Shown here: piece after piece, positions 47,441 through 57,400 of the stretch
Layout: each line of letters opens with the position of its first letter
Position numbering within the stretch: the first letter of the stretch is position 1
Assembly: GCF_024580145.1 (NCBI RefSeq)
Contig: NZ_JANINI010000009.1
Span: forward strand, 1-64,000
Source: Methyloversatilis sp. XJ19-49
GTDB taxonomy: Bacteria > Pseudomonadota > Gammaproteobacteria > Burkholderiales > Rhodocyclaceae
Reading direction: 5' to 3'
DNA length: 64,000 bases
The notes under the pieces: generated by a model
Told to the model about the DNA's origin: nothing
Databases searched by the model: none
The model's input: the letters and a program-made list of their open reading frames with translations, nothing else
Translations under genes and position numbers: made by a program

Positions 47441-50400
47441 TCACGCGACCTTGCGTGCCGCCTGCTGCTCGGCGCGCAGCTCGGTGGCCAGCGCCTCGGT
47501 CTCGTCGACCAGCTGCTCCACCCATGCGGCGCACTGGGGATCTTCCGATGGTGTGCCGCTGCCTCCGCGTTCCAGTTGCGCGGCAATGCCGGCGCCCCGC
47601 GTGGCGCCGAAGTTGCGCACGATTCCCTTCAGTGTATGCGCCTGCGTCGCCAGTTCTTCCCGGGTGCCGCCGGCAAAGGCCCGCACCAGCGCGTCCAGTG
47701 TGCTGCGATAGTCGCGCAGAAAAAGCGTGATGATGTCATGCATCAGCGCTTCGTCACCGCCGAGGTTGCCGAGCATGAACAGGCGGTCGAACCGTGTTGC
47801 GTCCGCTGGCGTGTCGGGCGGGCCGCTGACCGATGGTGCAGCGGACGGACCCAGTGCTTCGTCCAGCGCGCGCAGCAGCGCCGGTACCTGTACCGGCTTC
47901 GATACATAGCCGTCCATGCCTGCTTCGATGCATTTTTCGCGGTCGCCAGCCATTGCGTGTGCGGTCATCGCGACGATGGGTGTGTGCCGCTGGCCGTCCT
48001 GGGCGCGGATGTGCCGCGTCGCCTCGAAGCCGCCCATCTGCGGCATCTGCACGTCCATCAGGATCACGTCGAAGCGCTGCCGGGCGGCCAGTTCCACGGC
48101 TTCGGCGCCATTGCTGGCCAGTTCGACGTGATGGCCGAGCCGTTCCAGCAGACGAAGCGCGAGCGTCTGGTTGATCGGATTGTCTTCGGCCAGCAGGATG
48201 TTCAGCGGTCGGTTGTCGCGCAGCGGGGGCAGCGCATCGGACGGCAGTCCGGCTGGCTTTTCGGGGCCCATGCCGAGCGCGGCCATCAGTGTATCGAGCA
48301 GCAGTGCTGACTCAACCGGCCGTGCGATCAGGCCGCTCACGCCGGCCGGCACCGTCCTCGCGTCCGGCGCTGCGCCGTCGTGCAGCACGATGATGGGGAG
48401 GTCCGGGCTGTATTCGCTGCCCAGCGTATGCACCAGCGCCCATTCGTCACGACATGCGATCTGCAGGTCGACCAGCAGTGCCTGGAAGCAGCGTGCCTCG
48501 GTTTCCGCCGACACGATGGCACCGATGCCGGCGTCGAGGTCGGCGCACAGTTTCGGTACGACATGCCAGTGTGCCAGCCGGGCCGCCAGATCCTCGCGCG
48601 CGGCTGCGTCCGGCTCGATCACCAGCACGGACACGTTGTCCAGTGAGCGGGTATCGGACTGTGCAAGCTCGCTGCCGAGGGCGCGCGGAAAACGGGCGGT
48701 GAAATGGAAGGTCGAGCCCTCGCCGGGCGTGCTGGTGACGCCTATCGTGCCGTCCATGCACTGCACCAGACGCGTGCAGATGGCCAGTCCGAGGCCGGTG
48801 CCGCCGAATCTGCGTGTTGTCGAGGTATCCGCCTGCGAAAAGGCGTCGAAAATCAGCTTCTGCTTGTCGAGTGGAATGCCGATGCCGGTGTCGCGAACGG
48901 CAAAGCGCAGGCCCTGTGCCTCGGGCGTGATCTCGTCCAGCGTGACCGATACGTCCACCTGTCCGTGTTCGGTGAATTTCAGCGCGTTCGACAGCAGGTT
49001 GGTCAATACCTGACGCAGCCGCATCGGATCACCCAGCACCGCGTCAGCCACCGCGGGATCGATGTGGCAGCACAACTCCACCTGTTTCCCCGGCTTTGGT
49101 CGCAAGGTGCGCACGACACCACCGATGACGTCGCGCAGGCTGAACGGTATCCGTTCGAAATCCAGATGACCGGCCTCGATCTTCGAAAAGTCGAGGATGT
49201 CATCGATCAACGTCAGCAACGCATCCGAAGACTGTTTCACCAGACTGAGGTATTCGCGCTGTTCGGCGGTCAGGTCGGTGTCGAGCGCCAGTTCCGTCAT
49301 GCCCATGATGGCATTCATCGGCGTGCGGATCTCGTGGCTCATGTTTGCGAGAAAGTCGCTCTTTGCGCGGTTGGCCGCTTCGGCGGCGTCACGTGCGTGC
49401 ATGATCTGTTCCTGTATTGCCTTGCGTTCGCTGATGTCGGACACGAAAGCAGTGAACAGCGTGCGCCCCTTCATCTGTGACGCGGTGATCGCCAGTTCGG
49501 CCGGAAACAGGTTGCCGTCCTTGCGGCACAGATCAAGTTGAAGGTGATGGCCCACAACGGCGTCGAAGCGGCGGCTCAGCCATTGCACCAGATCCGTCTC
49601 GTCTCGCAGGCGCTCGCTACGCGTGACCAGCAGCTCGATCACCGGCCGTTGCATCGCCTCGGTCAGGGTCCAGCCCAGCATGCGTTCGGCCGCCGGGTTG
49701 TATTCGAGGACGTTGCCGAAGGTGTCGAACGTGATGACCGCATCGATCGCGGCAGTCATGATGGCGCCGGTGTGTGCCTCGCTTTCGGCCAGCGCGCTGC
49801 GCTGGTCGTACAGGCTCAGTGATGCCCAGTTCAGTGCCTGTGCCAGCCGGTCGGTTTCTTGCGAACCAGTGCCTGCCGGCAGGGTTTCACCCGTCGAACG
49901 GTCGAGTCGCTCGGCAAAGTCGGTGCACTGCTGCAATGCGGCCAGCGGACGGCGCAGCAGCGCGTACAGCGCAACGATGCCGATCAGCATGGCGATCAAT
50001 CCGTGCAGCAGGCTGTCAGCCAGGATGTGTTGCCACACCTCGCGTGCTTCGGCACTGTCGGTTTCAGTGCGAAGCCAGCGTAGGCCCGCATCGCCGGCCA
50101 GCGGAACCCAGCTGACGACGCGCGTCTGGCTGCCTCCGCCGGTGTGGCTTTCGCTCGCCGCCAGGGTGCGGACTTCCGGTTGCGGTCTCGCCGGCGGCGC
50201 TTCGAACTGTGTCGGGGCGGTTCCCACCCAGCCGGCTCCGCCGTTGTACCGGAATGCCGCCAGCGTGGTGCCATCGGTGTCGATCAGTACCGCGCCCTGC
50301 AGGCGGGTGTCGCCCGGCAGCCGCTGCTGGAGGTTGCTCTGGTCGAGCAGAGTGGCCTGCAGGATCCGTTCGCCGATCACGCGCGTTTCGGCCAGCGCAT

Positions 50401-50548
50401 TGCGGTGCAACTGCTGCAGTGTTTGCTGTGACTGTTCGTGCGCGGTGTAAAGCGCATTGCCCACCACACTGACGCAGAACACCAGAGCGAACAGTCCGGC
50501 AATGCGTTGCAGCAGACCTCCTCCGCCCGGAGTCAGTGCGTCATCCAT
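47441..50548 (-). CDS. BarA-like hybrid histidine kinase (membrane sensor-PAS-HisKA-HATPase-REC-REC-Hpt)
   Basis: The protein has 1035 aa. Transmembrane helices at about 13-31 and 175-195 enclose a periplasmic sensor. A PAS domain (about 250-375), HisKA with His405 in MSHEIRTPMN, HATPase with DTGIGIPLDK and GGTGLGLAI, a first receiver (about 640-755), a second receiver (about 782-898) with Asp832 in LMDVQMPQMGG and Lys in SKPVQ, and a C-terminal Hpt with His971 in QAHTLKGIV follow. The first receiver looks degenerate: EPD replaces the usual acidic pair context and RPV replaces the conserved Lys-Pro. It starts 3 nt after the HD-GYP gene, so both are co-transcribed. Confidence 0.94.
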   Translation of the reverse strand: MDDALTPGGGGLLQRIAGLFALVFCVSVVGNALYTAHEQSQQTLQQLHRNALAETRVIGERILQATLLDQSNLQQRLPGDTRLQGAVLIDTDGTTLAAFRYNGGAGWVGTAPTQFEAPPARPQPEVRTLAASESHTGGGSQTRVVSWVPLAGDAGLRWLRTETDSAEAREVWQHILADSLLHGLIAMLIGIVALYALLRRPLAALQQCTDFAERLDRSTGETLPAGTGSQETDRLAQALNWASLSLYDQRSALAESEAHTGAIMTAAIDAVITFDTFGNVLEYNPAAERMLGWTLTEAMQRPVIELLVTRSERLRDETDLVQWLSRRFDAVVGHHLQLDLCRKDGNLFPAELAITASQMKGRTLFTAFVSDISERKAIQEQIMHARDAAEAANRAKSDFLANMSHEIRTPMNAIMGMTELALDTDLTAEQREYLSLVKQSSDALLTLIDDILDFSKIEAGHLDFERIPFSLRDVIGGVVRTLRPKPGKQVELCCHIDPAVADAVLGDPMRLRQVLTNLLSNALKFTEHGQVDVSVTLDEITPEAQGLRFAVRDTGIGIPLDKQKLIFDAFSQADTSTTRRFGGTGLGLAICTRLVQCMDGTIGVTSTPGEGSTFHFTARFPRALGSELAQSDTRSLDNVSVLVIEPDAAAREDLAARLAHWHVVPKLCADLDAGIGAIVSAETEARCFQALLVDLQIACRDEWALVHTLGSEYSPDLPIIVLHDGAAPDARTVPAGVSGLIARPVESALLLDTLMAALGMGPEKPAGLPSDALPPLRDNRPLNILLAEDNPINQTLALRLLERLGHHVELASNGAEAVELAARQRFDVILMDVQMPQMGGFEATRHIRAQDGQRHTPIVAMTAHAMAGDREKCIEAGMDGYVSKPVQVPALLRALDEALGPSAAPSVSGPPDTPADATRFDRLFMLGNLGGDEALMHDIITLFLRDYRSTLDALVRAFAGGTREELATQAHTLKGIVRNFGATRGAGIAAQLERGGSGTPSEDPQCAAWVEQLVDETEALATELRAEQQAARKVA

Positions 50549-50551
50549 GGC

Positions 50552-51589
50552 TCAGGTATCGTCCTGAAAGCGGGCGCGAATGCCCAGTACCTGATCCCAC
50601 TGGCCAAGCAGTGCATCCACGCAGACGGAATCGAAGTGGCTGTCGCGGCCCTCGACCAGGAAGGCCTGCGCCTTGTCCAGTTCCCAGGCTGGCTTGTAGG
50701 GACGCGGCGAGGTCAGCGCATCGAACACGTCAGCCACGGCCACGATACGGCCGACCAGCGGAATGTCCTCGCCGGCCAGTCCGTTGGGATAGCCGCTTCC
50801 GTCAAACTTTTCGTGATGGGTCAGGGCGATCGTCGCGGCGAGCTGCATGTACGGCGACGCAGAATCCTTCAGGATTTCGTGGCCGATGGAAGCGTGCCTG
50901 CGCATGATCACCAATTCGTCCGGGTCGAGCCGACCCGGCTTGAGCAGGATATGGTCCGGCGTACCGAGCTTGCCGACGTCGTGCATCGGCGCGGCAATCA
51001 GCAGTGATTCCTCCATGTCGGCATCCAGCCCCATGGCGCGCGCGATCAGTGCAGAGTAGTGCGCCATGCGCAGGATATGGGCGCCGGTTTCAGGATCGCG
51101 GAACTCGGCCGCACGCGCCAGCTTGTTCAGCGTTTCGCGCTCGCGCCCGTAGATTTCGGCGGTGGCCCGGCGCACCTCGTCGGCCAGCGTCCGAGCGTGG
51201 TTGGCCAACGCGACCTGACTGCGGCGCAGGAACAGCATGTTCTTCACGCGCGAGGTGAATTCGATGCGGTCCAGCGGCTTGTTCAGGAAATCGTTGGCAC
51301 CCGACTCGAGCGCCCGGTAGCGCACCTCGCGTTCGTGATCGGCTGTCACCATCAGCAGCGGTGTCTGCGAGCGGGCAGGGTGGCTGCGGAAGCGCCGGAT
51401 GAACTCGATGCCATCCATGTCAGGCATCATGTAATCGACTATCACCAGATCGGGATCTTCGCGCATGCAGTGTTCGAGCGCCTCGGCGGGCGACAGGAAA
51501 CAGGTCGCCGTGCAGTCGGGCAGCTTGCCCAGCAGCGCGGCCATCAGCACCAGGTTCACCTGGGCGTCGTCAATCACCACTACATTCAT
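50552..51589 (-). CDS. Response regulator with REC and HD-GYP (c-di-GMP phosphodiesterase) domains
   Basis: The protein has 345 aa. Receiver domain (about 1-120): VIDDAQ, phospho-acceptor Asp in LVIVDYMMPDMDG and Lys in FLNKPLD. After a helical linker, the HD-GYP domain (about 145-340) shows the metal motifs MHDVGKLGTPD and HHEKFDGSGYPNGLAG, with the GYP tripeptide intact. It is RpfG-like and expected to degrade c-di-GMP. The hybrid kinase with an Hpt domain follows after 3 nt and is its likely phosphodonor. Divergent from the TAXI gene. Confidence 0.95.
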   Translation of the reverse strand: MNVVVIDDAQVNLVLMAALLGKLPDCTATCFLSPAEALEHCMREDPDLVIVDYMMPDMDGIEFIRRFRSHPARSQTPLLMVTADHEREVRYRALESGANDFLNKPLDRIEFTSRVKNMLFLRRSQVALANHARTLADEVRRATAEIYGRERETLNKLARAAEFRDPETGAHILRMAHYSALIARAMGLDADMEESLLIAAPMHDVGKLGTPDHILLKPGRLDPDELVIMRRHASIGHEILKDSASPYMQLAATIALTHHEKFDGSGYPNGLAGEDIPLVGRIVAVADVFDALTSPRPYKPAWELDKAQAFLVEGRDSHFDSVCVDALLGQWDQVLGIRARFQDDT

Positions 51590-51733
51590 CGGACGAACCT
51601 CTGGTTTCTGTCAGTGTATTTTGTGGAAGCTTGCGGTGCGCCCGTACATTCAATATGTTGCATCGTGCCCGTTTAACGGATGCAGCCGTCGCACACTTTA
51701 GCCCGCCGCAAACTTCGCCTTGATCCGATCCGC

Positions 51734-53143
51734 ATGACTTCGCCTCCCCCGCCCTACACCCTGCGCGCGTCCGCGCTGCGCAACTGGCTGCGTCAGCTTT
51801 CCTTCCGTGACATGTTCGTGCTCGTCCTGCCGGCGCTGCTCATCGTCGGTGCCGGCTTCTGGTTCGCCGCGCGCTACATCAAGCCGGCACCGCCCGGTTT
51901 CACGACTTTCTCCTGCGGCGCCGAAGGCTCGGCCTACGAAACCTACTGTGCGCGCTACAAACCGCTGATCGAGCCGTTCGGAGTGCGCGTCGACGTGCGG
52001 CAGAGCGCCGGATCGATCGAAAACCTGCAGCGGCTGATGGACACGGAGCAGTCGGTCGATTTCGCCTTCGTCCAGGGTGGCAGTGCGGAAGACCATCCGC
52101 CCGGCCTGCTGTCGCTCGGTGCAGCGTATTACGAGCCGGTGTGGGTGTTCCATCGCGGCCGGCCGGGCCTGGATCGGCTGGATCAGCTGAAGGGTCTGCG
52201 CATCGGAGTCGGTGCCGAAGGCAGCGGCACACGCCATCTGGCTCTGCAACTGCTGGAGGCGCATGCACTTGTCGGCGACGCGAAGCTGCTCAAGCCGCTC
52301 GGCGGCACTGCTGGCGTGGCGGCACTGCTGTCGCGCCAGATTGATGCGCTGATCGTCGTCGGCGCGGTCAATTCGGCCAGCGTATGGTCGCTGCTTTACG
52401 CCGAGGGGATCTCGCTGATGAGCATGGCGCAGTCGCCGGCTTATGCACGTCGCTTTCCCCACCTGAATGAAGTGACGTTGCCGCGCGGTGCGATCGACTT
52501 CGTGCGCGATATTCCGTCGCGTGACATTTCGATGGTGGCGACTCGCGCCTACGTCGTGGCGCGCGAGGACACGCATCCGGCGCTGATCGACCTGATGCTG
52601 GGCGCCATGAAGCCGGCGCACGCCGAAGCCACGGTTTTTCAGCATCCGGGCGAGTTTCCGCAATCCGACGGCGGCGACTTCGAACTGCATCCGCGCGCGG
52701 CGCGCTTCTACGAGGTCGGCCCGCCGTTCCTGCAGCGCTACCTGCCGTTTTCGATCGCCAACCTGCTCGACCGCATGATCGTGCTGTTGGTGCCGCTGCT
52801 TGCCCTGGCCGTGCCGCTGTTCCGCATCCTGCCGCAGCTCTACGTCTGGCGCGTGCGCAGCAAGCTGTACCGCTGGTACGGCGAGTTGAAGGATCTGGAG
52901 CGCCAGGCGCTGCAGGAAGACACGACACGCTCGCGCGCCGAATGGCTGCACGACCTCGACCGCATCGAAATCGCGGTCGCGCGCATCGGCGTGCCTCTGT
53001 CGCACGCCGACTATCACTATCAATTGCGCGCGCACATCCACATGGTGCGCCGTCGCATCCAGGGGCTGGCCGAGAACGTCGTGCCGGCAGACCTGTCGAC
53101 CCCCGGTGCCGCTGACGGCGACCCCGTCACCCCGCAGGCCTGA
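51734..53143 (+). CDS. TAXI-family TRAP-type solute-binding protein with membrane anchors
   Basis: The protein has 469 aa from the ATG at 51734 (51680 is an in-frame alternative). An N-terminal transmembrane helix (about 27-48) replaces a cleaved signal. The TAXI binding domain (about 60-340) has FSCGAEGSAYETYCARYK, VDVRQSAGSIENLQRL and LRIGVGAEGSGTRHLALQLL. A second helix near 350-372 (IVLLVPLLALAVPLF) is followed by a cytoplasmic helical tail with RVRSKLYRWYGELKDLE. Such TAXI-plus-tail proteins occur without DctQM permease subunits, and none are adjacent here. A sensory or accessory role is possible; the ligand is unknown. Confidence 0.85.
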   Translation: MTSPPPPYTLRASALRNWLRQLSFRDMFVLVLPALLIVGAGFWFAARYIKPAPPGFTTFSCGAEGSAYETYCARYKPLIEPFGVRVDVRQSAGSIENLQRLMDTEQSVDFAFVQGGSAEDHPPGLLSLGAAYYEPVWVFHRGRPGLDRLDQLKGLRIGVGAEGSGTRHLALQLLEAHALVGDAKLLKPLGGTAGVAALLSRQIDALIVVGAVNSASVWSLLYAEGISLMSMAQSPAYARRFPHLNEVTLPRGAIDFVRDIPSRDISMVATRAYVVAREDTHPALIDLMLGAMKPAHAEATVFQHPGEFPQSDGGDFELHPRAARFYEVGPPFLQRYLPFSIANLLDRMIVLLVPLLALAVPLFRILPQLYVWRVRSKLYRWYGELKDLERQALQEDTTRSRAEWLHDLDRIEIAVARIGVPLSHADYHYQLRAHIHMVRRRIQGLAENVVPADLSTPGAADGDPVTPQA

Positions 53144-53158
53144 CCTCTGCGGGGCGGC

Positions 53159-53167
53159 GGGGGGGGG
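53159..53167 (+). repeat. G9 homopolymer tract upstream of the efflux promoter
   Basis: Nine consecutive G (after GCGGGGCGGC) lie 16-18 nt upstream of the -35 box of the RND efflux operon, just past the stop of the TAXI gene. Tracts of this length are prone to slipped-strand changes. It is the longest G run seen in the window. Confidence 0.85.
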
Positions 53168-53184
53168 CGACAAGGCCCCTGTAA

Positions 53185-53212
53185 TTTACAAACATTCGTG
53201 CGTGTATATAAT
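53185..53212 (+). promoter_or_regulatory. Efflux operon promoter overlapping an AcrR/TtgR-like operator
   Basis: TTTACA (53185-53190) and TATAAT (53207-53212) are 16 nt apart and form a good sigma-70 core. The sequence between, TACAAACATTCGTG followed by CGTGTATATA, is an imperfect palindrome centred at about 53198. It resembles the acrAB operator of E. coli (TACATACATTTGTG half) and the ttgABC operator of Pseudomonas (TTTACAAACA start). A TetR-family repressor is expected to bind here, but no such gene is in the window. Confidence 0.75.
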
Positions 53213-53238
53213 TGCAGGCCGAGATCTGGAGAGCATTG

Positions 53239-54465
53239 ATGCCCGCCTGCCCCGCAGTCCCGTCCGCCGCCATGTCGCCGACGCCCCTGCATCGTTCTCC
53301 CGCCGCCCTGCGTTTTTCCCTGTCGATCGTCCCCCTGCTGATTGCGGCGACTTTCCTGAGCGCATGTTCCGGTGACCAGCCGGCCACGGCTGCGGCACCC
53401 AAACCGTTGCCGGTGTCCATCGTGGTGGCGGAGAGCACGCGCGCGCCGCTGCTGATCGAATCGGTTGCGCAGGCAGAAGGGGCGCGCGAGGTTGAAGTCA
53501 GGGCGCGCGTGACCGGCATCATCGAAAAGCGCTTGTACGGCGAAGGCGAAGCCGTGAAAGCCGGCCAGCCGCTGTTCCGCATCGAGCGGGCGCCGTTCGA
53601 GATCGCACTTGCCCAGGCTCGCGCCCAGTTGGCCGAAGCGCAGGCGCTGGACGAACAGACGGCGCGCGAGCTGCAGCGTCTGCAGGGTCTGGTGGCCGAG
53701 CGGGCGATCAGCCAGAAGGAATTCGACGATACGAAATCGGCCAGTGCGGTGTCGAAGGCGGCGATGAAATCGGCCGAAGCGGCGGTGCGCCAGGCTGAAC
53801 TGAACCTCTCCTATACGAATGTGACCGCGCCGGTGTCCGGCATGTCGGGCCGGGCGCAGCGTTCCGAAGGGTCGCTGGTCAATGCCGGAAGTGACAGCCT
53901 GTTGACCTCGATTTCGCAGATCAATCCGATCTGGATCCGTTTCAGCCTGTCCGATGGCGACCTGCAGAAGCTGCCGGGTGGCCGCGCTGCCGCGCGCAAC
54001 CTGCGCGACGTCGAACTGCAACTGCCCGACGGCAGCATTTACCCGCAGCGTGGACAGATCAATTTTTCGGCCAGCCGGATCGACGCATTGCTCGGCACGA
54101 TGGAAATGCGCGCCGAGTTCGCCAACGCCGACGCACGCATCCTGCCAGGCCAGTTCGTGCGCGCCCGTGTGATCGTCGGCGAGCAGGAAAATGTGTTCCT
54201 GGTGCCGCAGGCAGCCGTGACGCAGACGGAGAACGGCCCGGTGCTGATGCTGGTGGGAGCTGATGAAAAGGTCGAGCCGCGCCCAGTCAAGCTGGGCGAC
54301 TGGCAGGGCAAGAACTGGGTGGTCACCGATGGGTTGAAGCCGGGTGAGCGCGTCATCGTCGACAACCTGATCAAGCTGCGCCCGGGCGCGCCCGTCGCCC
54401 CGCGTGCGCCGGGCGAGGCACCTGCCAATGCGCCGCCGGCGGCCGCCGCGCAGCCCAAGACCTGA
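53239..54465 (+). CDS. RND efflux pump periplasmic adaptor subunit (AcrA-like lipoprotein)
   Basis: The protein has 408 aa from the ATG at 53239, which has GGAGAG 5 nt upstream; an ATG at 53272 would shorten it by 11 residues. The signal ends in a lipobox (FLSAC, Cys43). The mature protein has the membrane-fusion layout: barrel-sandwich halves around EVEVRARVTGIIEKRLYGEG and LSYTNVTAPVSGMSGRAQRS, an alpha hairpin between (about 115-180), and beta-barrel and proximal domains. A Pro/Ala-rich tail follows. It links the inner-membrane pump to the outer-membrane channel encoded downstream. Confidence 0.96.
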   Translation: MPACPAVPSAAMSPTPLHRSPAALRFSLSIVPLLIAATFLSACSGDQPATAAAPKPLPVSIVVAESTRAPLLIESVAQAEGAREVEVRARVTGIIEKRLYGEGEAVKAGQPLFRIERAPFEIALAQARAQLAEAQALDEQTARELQRLQGLVAERAISQKEFDDTKSASAVSKAAMKSAEAAVRQAELNLSYTNVTAPVSGMSGRAQRSEGSLVNAGSDSLLTSISQINPIWIRFSLSDGDLQKLPGGRAAARNLRDVELQLPDGSIYPQRGQINFSASRIDALLGTMEMRAEFANADARILPGQFVRARVIVGEQENVFLVPQAAVTQTENGPVLMLVGADEKVEPRPVKLGDWQGKNWVVTDGLKPGERVIVDNLIKLRPGAPVAPRAPGEAPANAPPAAAAQPKT

Positions 54466-54479
54466 CGGAGCGCGCAGCC

Positions 54480-57400
54480 ATGGCCCGCTTCTTCATCACG
54501 CGCCCGATCTTTTCGGGCGTCATTTCCATCGTGATCATGATTGCCGGTCTGGTGGCGTCGTTGTCGCTGCCGGTCGCGCAATACCCTGAAATCTCGCCAC
54601 CGACTGTCATCGTCACTGCGACCTATCCGGGTGCCAATGCGGAAACGCTGTCGCGCACGGTTGCGGCACCGATCGAGGAACAGTTGTCCGGCGTTGAAGG
54701 CCTGCTGTACTTCAACTCGACGTCGACCTCGAACGGCACGGTCAGCATCACGCTCACCTTCGAAGTCGGCACCGACCCCGACACCGCGCTGATCGCGGTG
54801 AACAACCGCATTTCGGTGGCCGAATCGCGCTTGCCGGAAGACGTGCGGCGCAACGGGCTGGTCGTGCGCAAGCGCTCGAACAACCTGCTGATGATCGCTG
54901 CGCTCAAATCGACCGATGGGCAGCGCGACACACTTTTTCTGACCAATTACGTCGCGGTGAACGTGCTCGACGAACTGCGCCGCCTGCGCGGCGTCGGCGA
55001 CGCGATCGCCTTCGACGCGCCCTACGCCATGCGCGTGTGGCTCAAGCCGGACGTGATGGCTCGGCTGGGCATCGCCACCTCCGACGTGGCGGCGGCGATC
55101 CGCGTGCAGAACGCGCAGAACGCGGCCGGTCGCATCGGGCAGGAACCGGTGCTCAACGGTCAGCAGCTGACTTACACGGTCAGTGCCAAGGGGCGTCTGC
55201 TGAGCATCGAGGATTTCGAGAACATCCTGCTGCGCGCCGATGGCCCGGGCGGCGTGGTACGGCTGAAGGACGTCGCGCGCATCGAGCTGGGCGCGGAAAA
55301 CTATGACCGCACGACCAAGGTGAATGGCACGCCGGTGTCCGGCATGGGCATCTACCTGCAGTCGGGCGCCAATGCGCTGGAGGCGGCGAATCTGGTGCGC
55401 GCCAAGCTGGACGAACTGTCGCTGCGCCTGCCGGACGGGCTCGAGTTCATCATTCCGAACGACACCACGCGCTTCATCCGCGAATCGATCAAGGCGGTGG
55501 CAACCACGCTGCTCGAAGCCACCGTACTGGTCGTGCTGGTGGTGTTCGTGTTCCTGCAGAACTGGCGTGCCACGCTGATCCCTTTGATCGCGGTGCCGGT
55601 GTCGCTGGTCGGCACCTTCGCCGGACTGTGGATATTCGGTTTTTCGATCAATACCTTGACGCTGTTCGCCATGGTGCTGTCGATCGGCATCGTCGTGGAT
55701 GACGCCATCGTGGTGCTGGAAAACGTCGAGCGGCAGATGCGCGAATTCGGCCGCACGCCGAAGGATGCGGCGCTGGAAGCGATGCGCGAGGTGTCCGGCG
55801 CGCTGGTCGCCATGGTGCTGGTGCTGGTTGCGGTGTTCGTGCCGGTCGCCTTCCTGGGTGGCATCGCCGGCAAGCTGTATCAGCAGTTCGCGGCCACGGT
55901 GGCGGTGTCGGTCACCATTTCCGGCATCGTCGCGCTGACATTGACGCCCGCGCTGTGCGCGCTGATGCTCAAGCCGCACGATGGTGAATCGAAAATGTTC
56001 CGGCCGTTCAACCGCGGCTTCGACTGGCTGACGAAGGTCTACACCGGCACGGTGGCGCTGACGCTGCGCCACGGACTGATCAGCGTGCTGGTGGTCGGCC
56101 TGCTGTTCGCCGGCGCCGGCTTCATGTTCCGCGTTGTGCCGGGCGCCTTCGTACCGTCGGAAGATCAGGGCTATCTGTTCGGTTTCGTGACCTTGCCGGA
56201 TGGCGCTTCGGCCGAGCGCACCGAACAATCGTTCGAGAAGCTGCGCAAGGTGATCAACGACGAGCCGGCGGTGGAAAACCTGTTCATGGTGCGCGGCATC
56301 GATTTCATCACCGGCAACAACCGGTCGAGCGTCGCCATGATGTTCGTCGTGCTGCGTCCGTGGGACCAGCGCACCGAAACCGCGGACGACCTGCAGAAGA
56401 AGATTGCCGCGGCAGGCATGAAACTGAGCGATGGCATGGGACTGATCTTCAATCCGCCGCCGATTCAGGGTCTGGGTACGGCGGGTGGCTTCGAAGCGTA
56501 CGTTCAGGCGCGCGAGGAGGCCGATCCGCGCAAGCTCGCCGCCATCACCACGCAGTTGCTCGATGCGCTGAAGGCGCGCTCCGAACTGACCGGCATGAAC
56601 AGCTTCTTCCGCGTGTCCTCGCCGCAGCTCAGCGTCGAGGTGGACGAGGCGAAGGCGATCGCGCTCGGCATTCCGATCGACGCGCTGTATTCGACGTTGC
56701 AGGCGACGATGGGCACGCTGTACGTGAATGACTTCAATCGCTCGGGCAAGACCTACAAGGTGCAGCTTGGCGCCGATGCCGCCTACCGCATGAAGCCGGA
56801 AGATCTGGGCAAACCGTATGTGCGGGCGACCACCGGCGCAATGATTCCGCTGTCGGCGGTGATCACCGTGAAGTCCGTCGTCGGTCCGGAGATGGTCGAG
56901 CGCTTCAATGGCTTCATCGCCGCCAAGATCCTCGGCAATTCGGCACCGGGTCGCAGTTCGGGCGAAGCCATACAGATCGTGGAGGAGGTGGCGCGCGACA
57001 TCCTGCCGGCGGGCTACGCGCTGGAATGGACCGGTCAGGCGTATCAGGAAAAACGCACCGGCCTGACGTCGGTCATCGCCATGGCTTTCGGCATCATCAT
57101 GGTGTTCCTGATCCTCGCTGCGCAATACGAACGCTGGTCGCTGCCGCTGGCGGTCATCCTTGCGATTCCGTTCGCCATCCTGGGTGCGCTGCTGGCAGTG
57201 TGGGTGCGCGGCATGCCGAATGACATCTACTTCCAGATCGGTCTGGTGGTGCTGGTCGGGCTGGCCGCGAAGAACGCCATCCTGATAGTCGAATTCGCCG
57301 CGCAGAAGCAGGCCGAGGGCATGAGCGCCATCGAGGCGTCGCTCGAGGCGGCGCGGCTGCGCTTCCGCCCGATCTGCATGACCGCGCTCGCCTTCATTCT

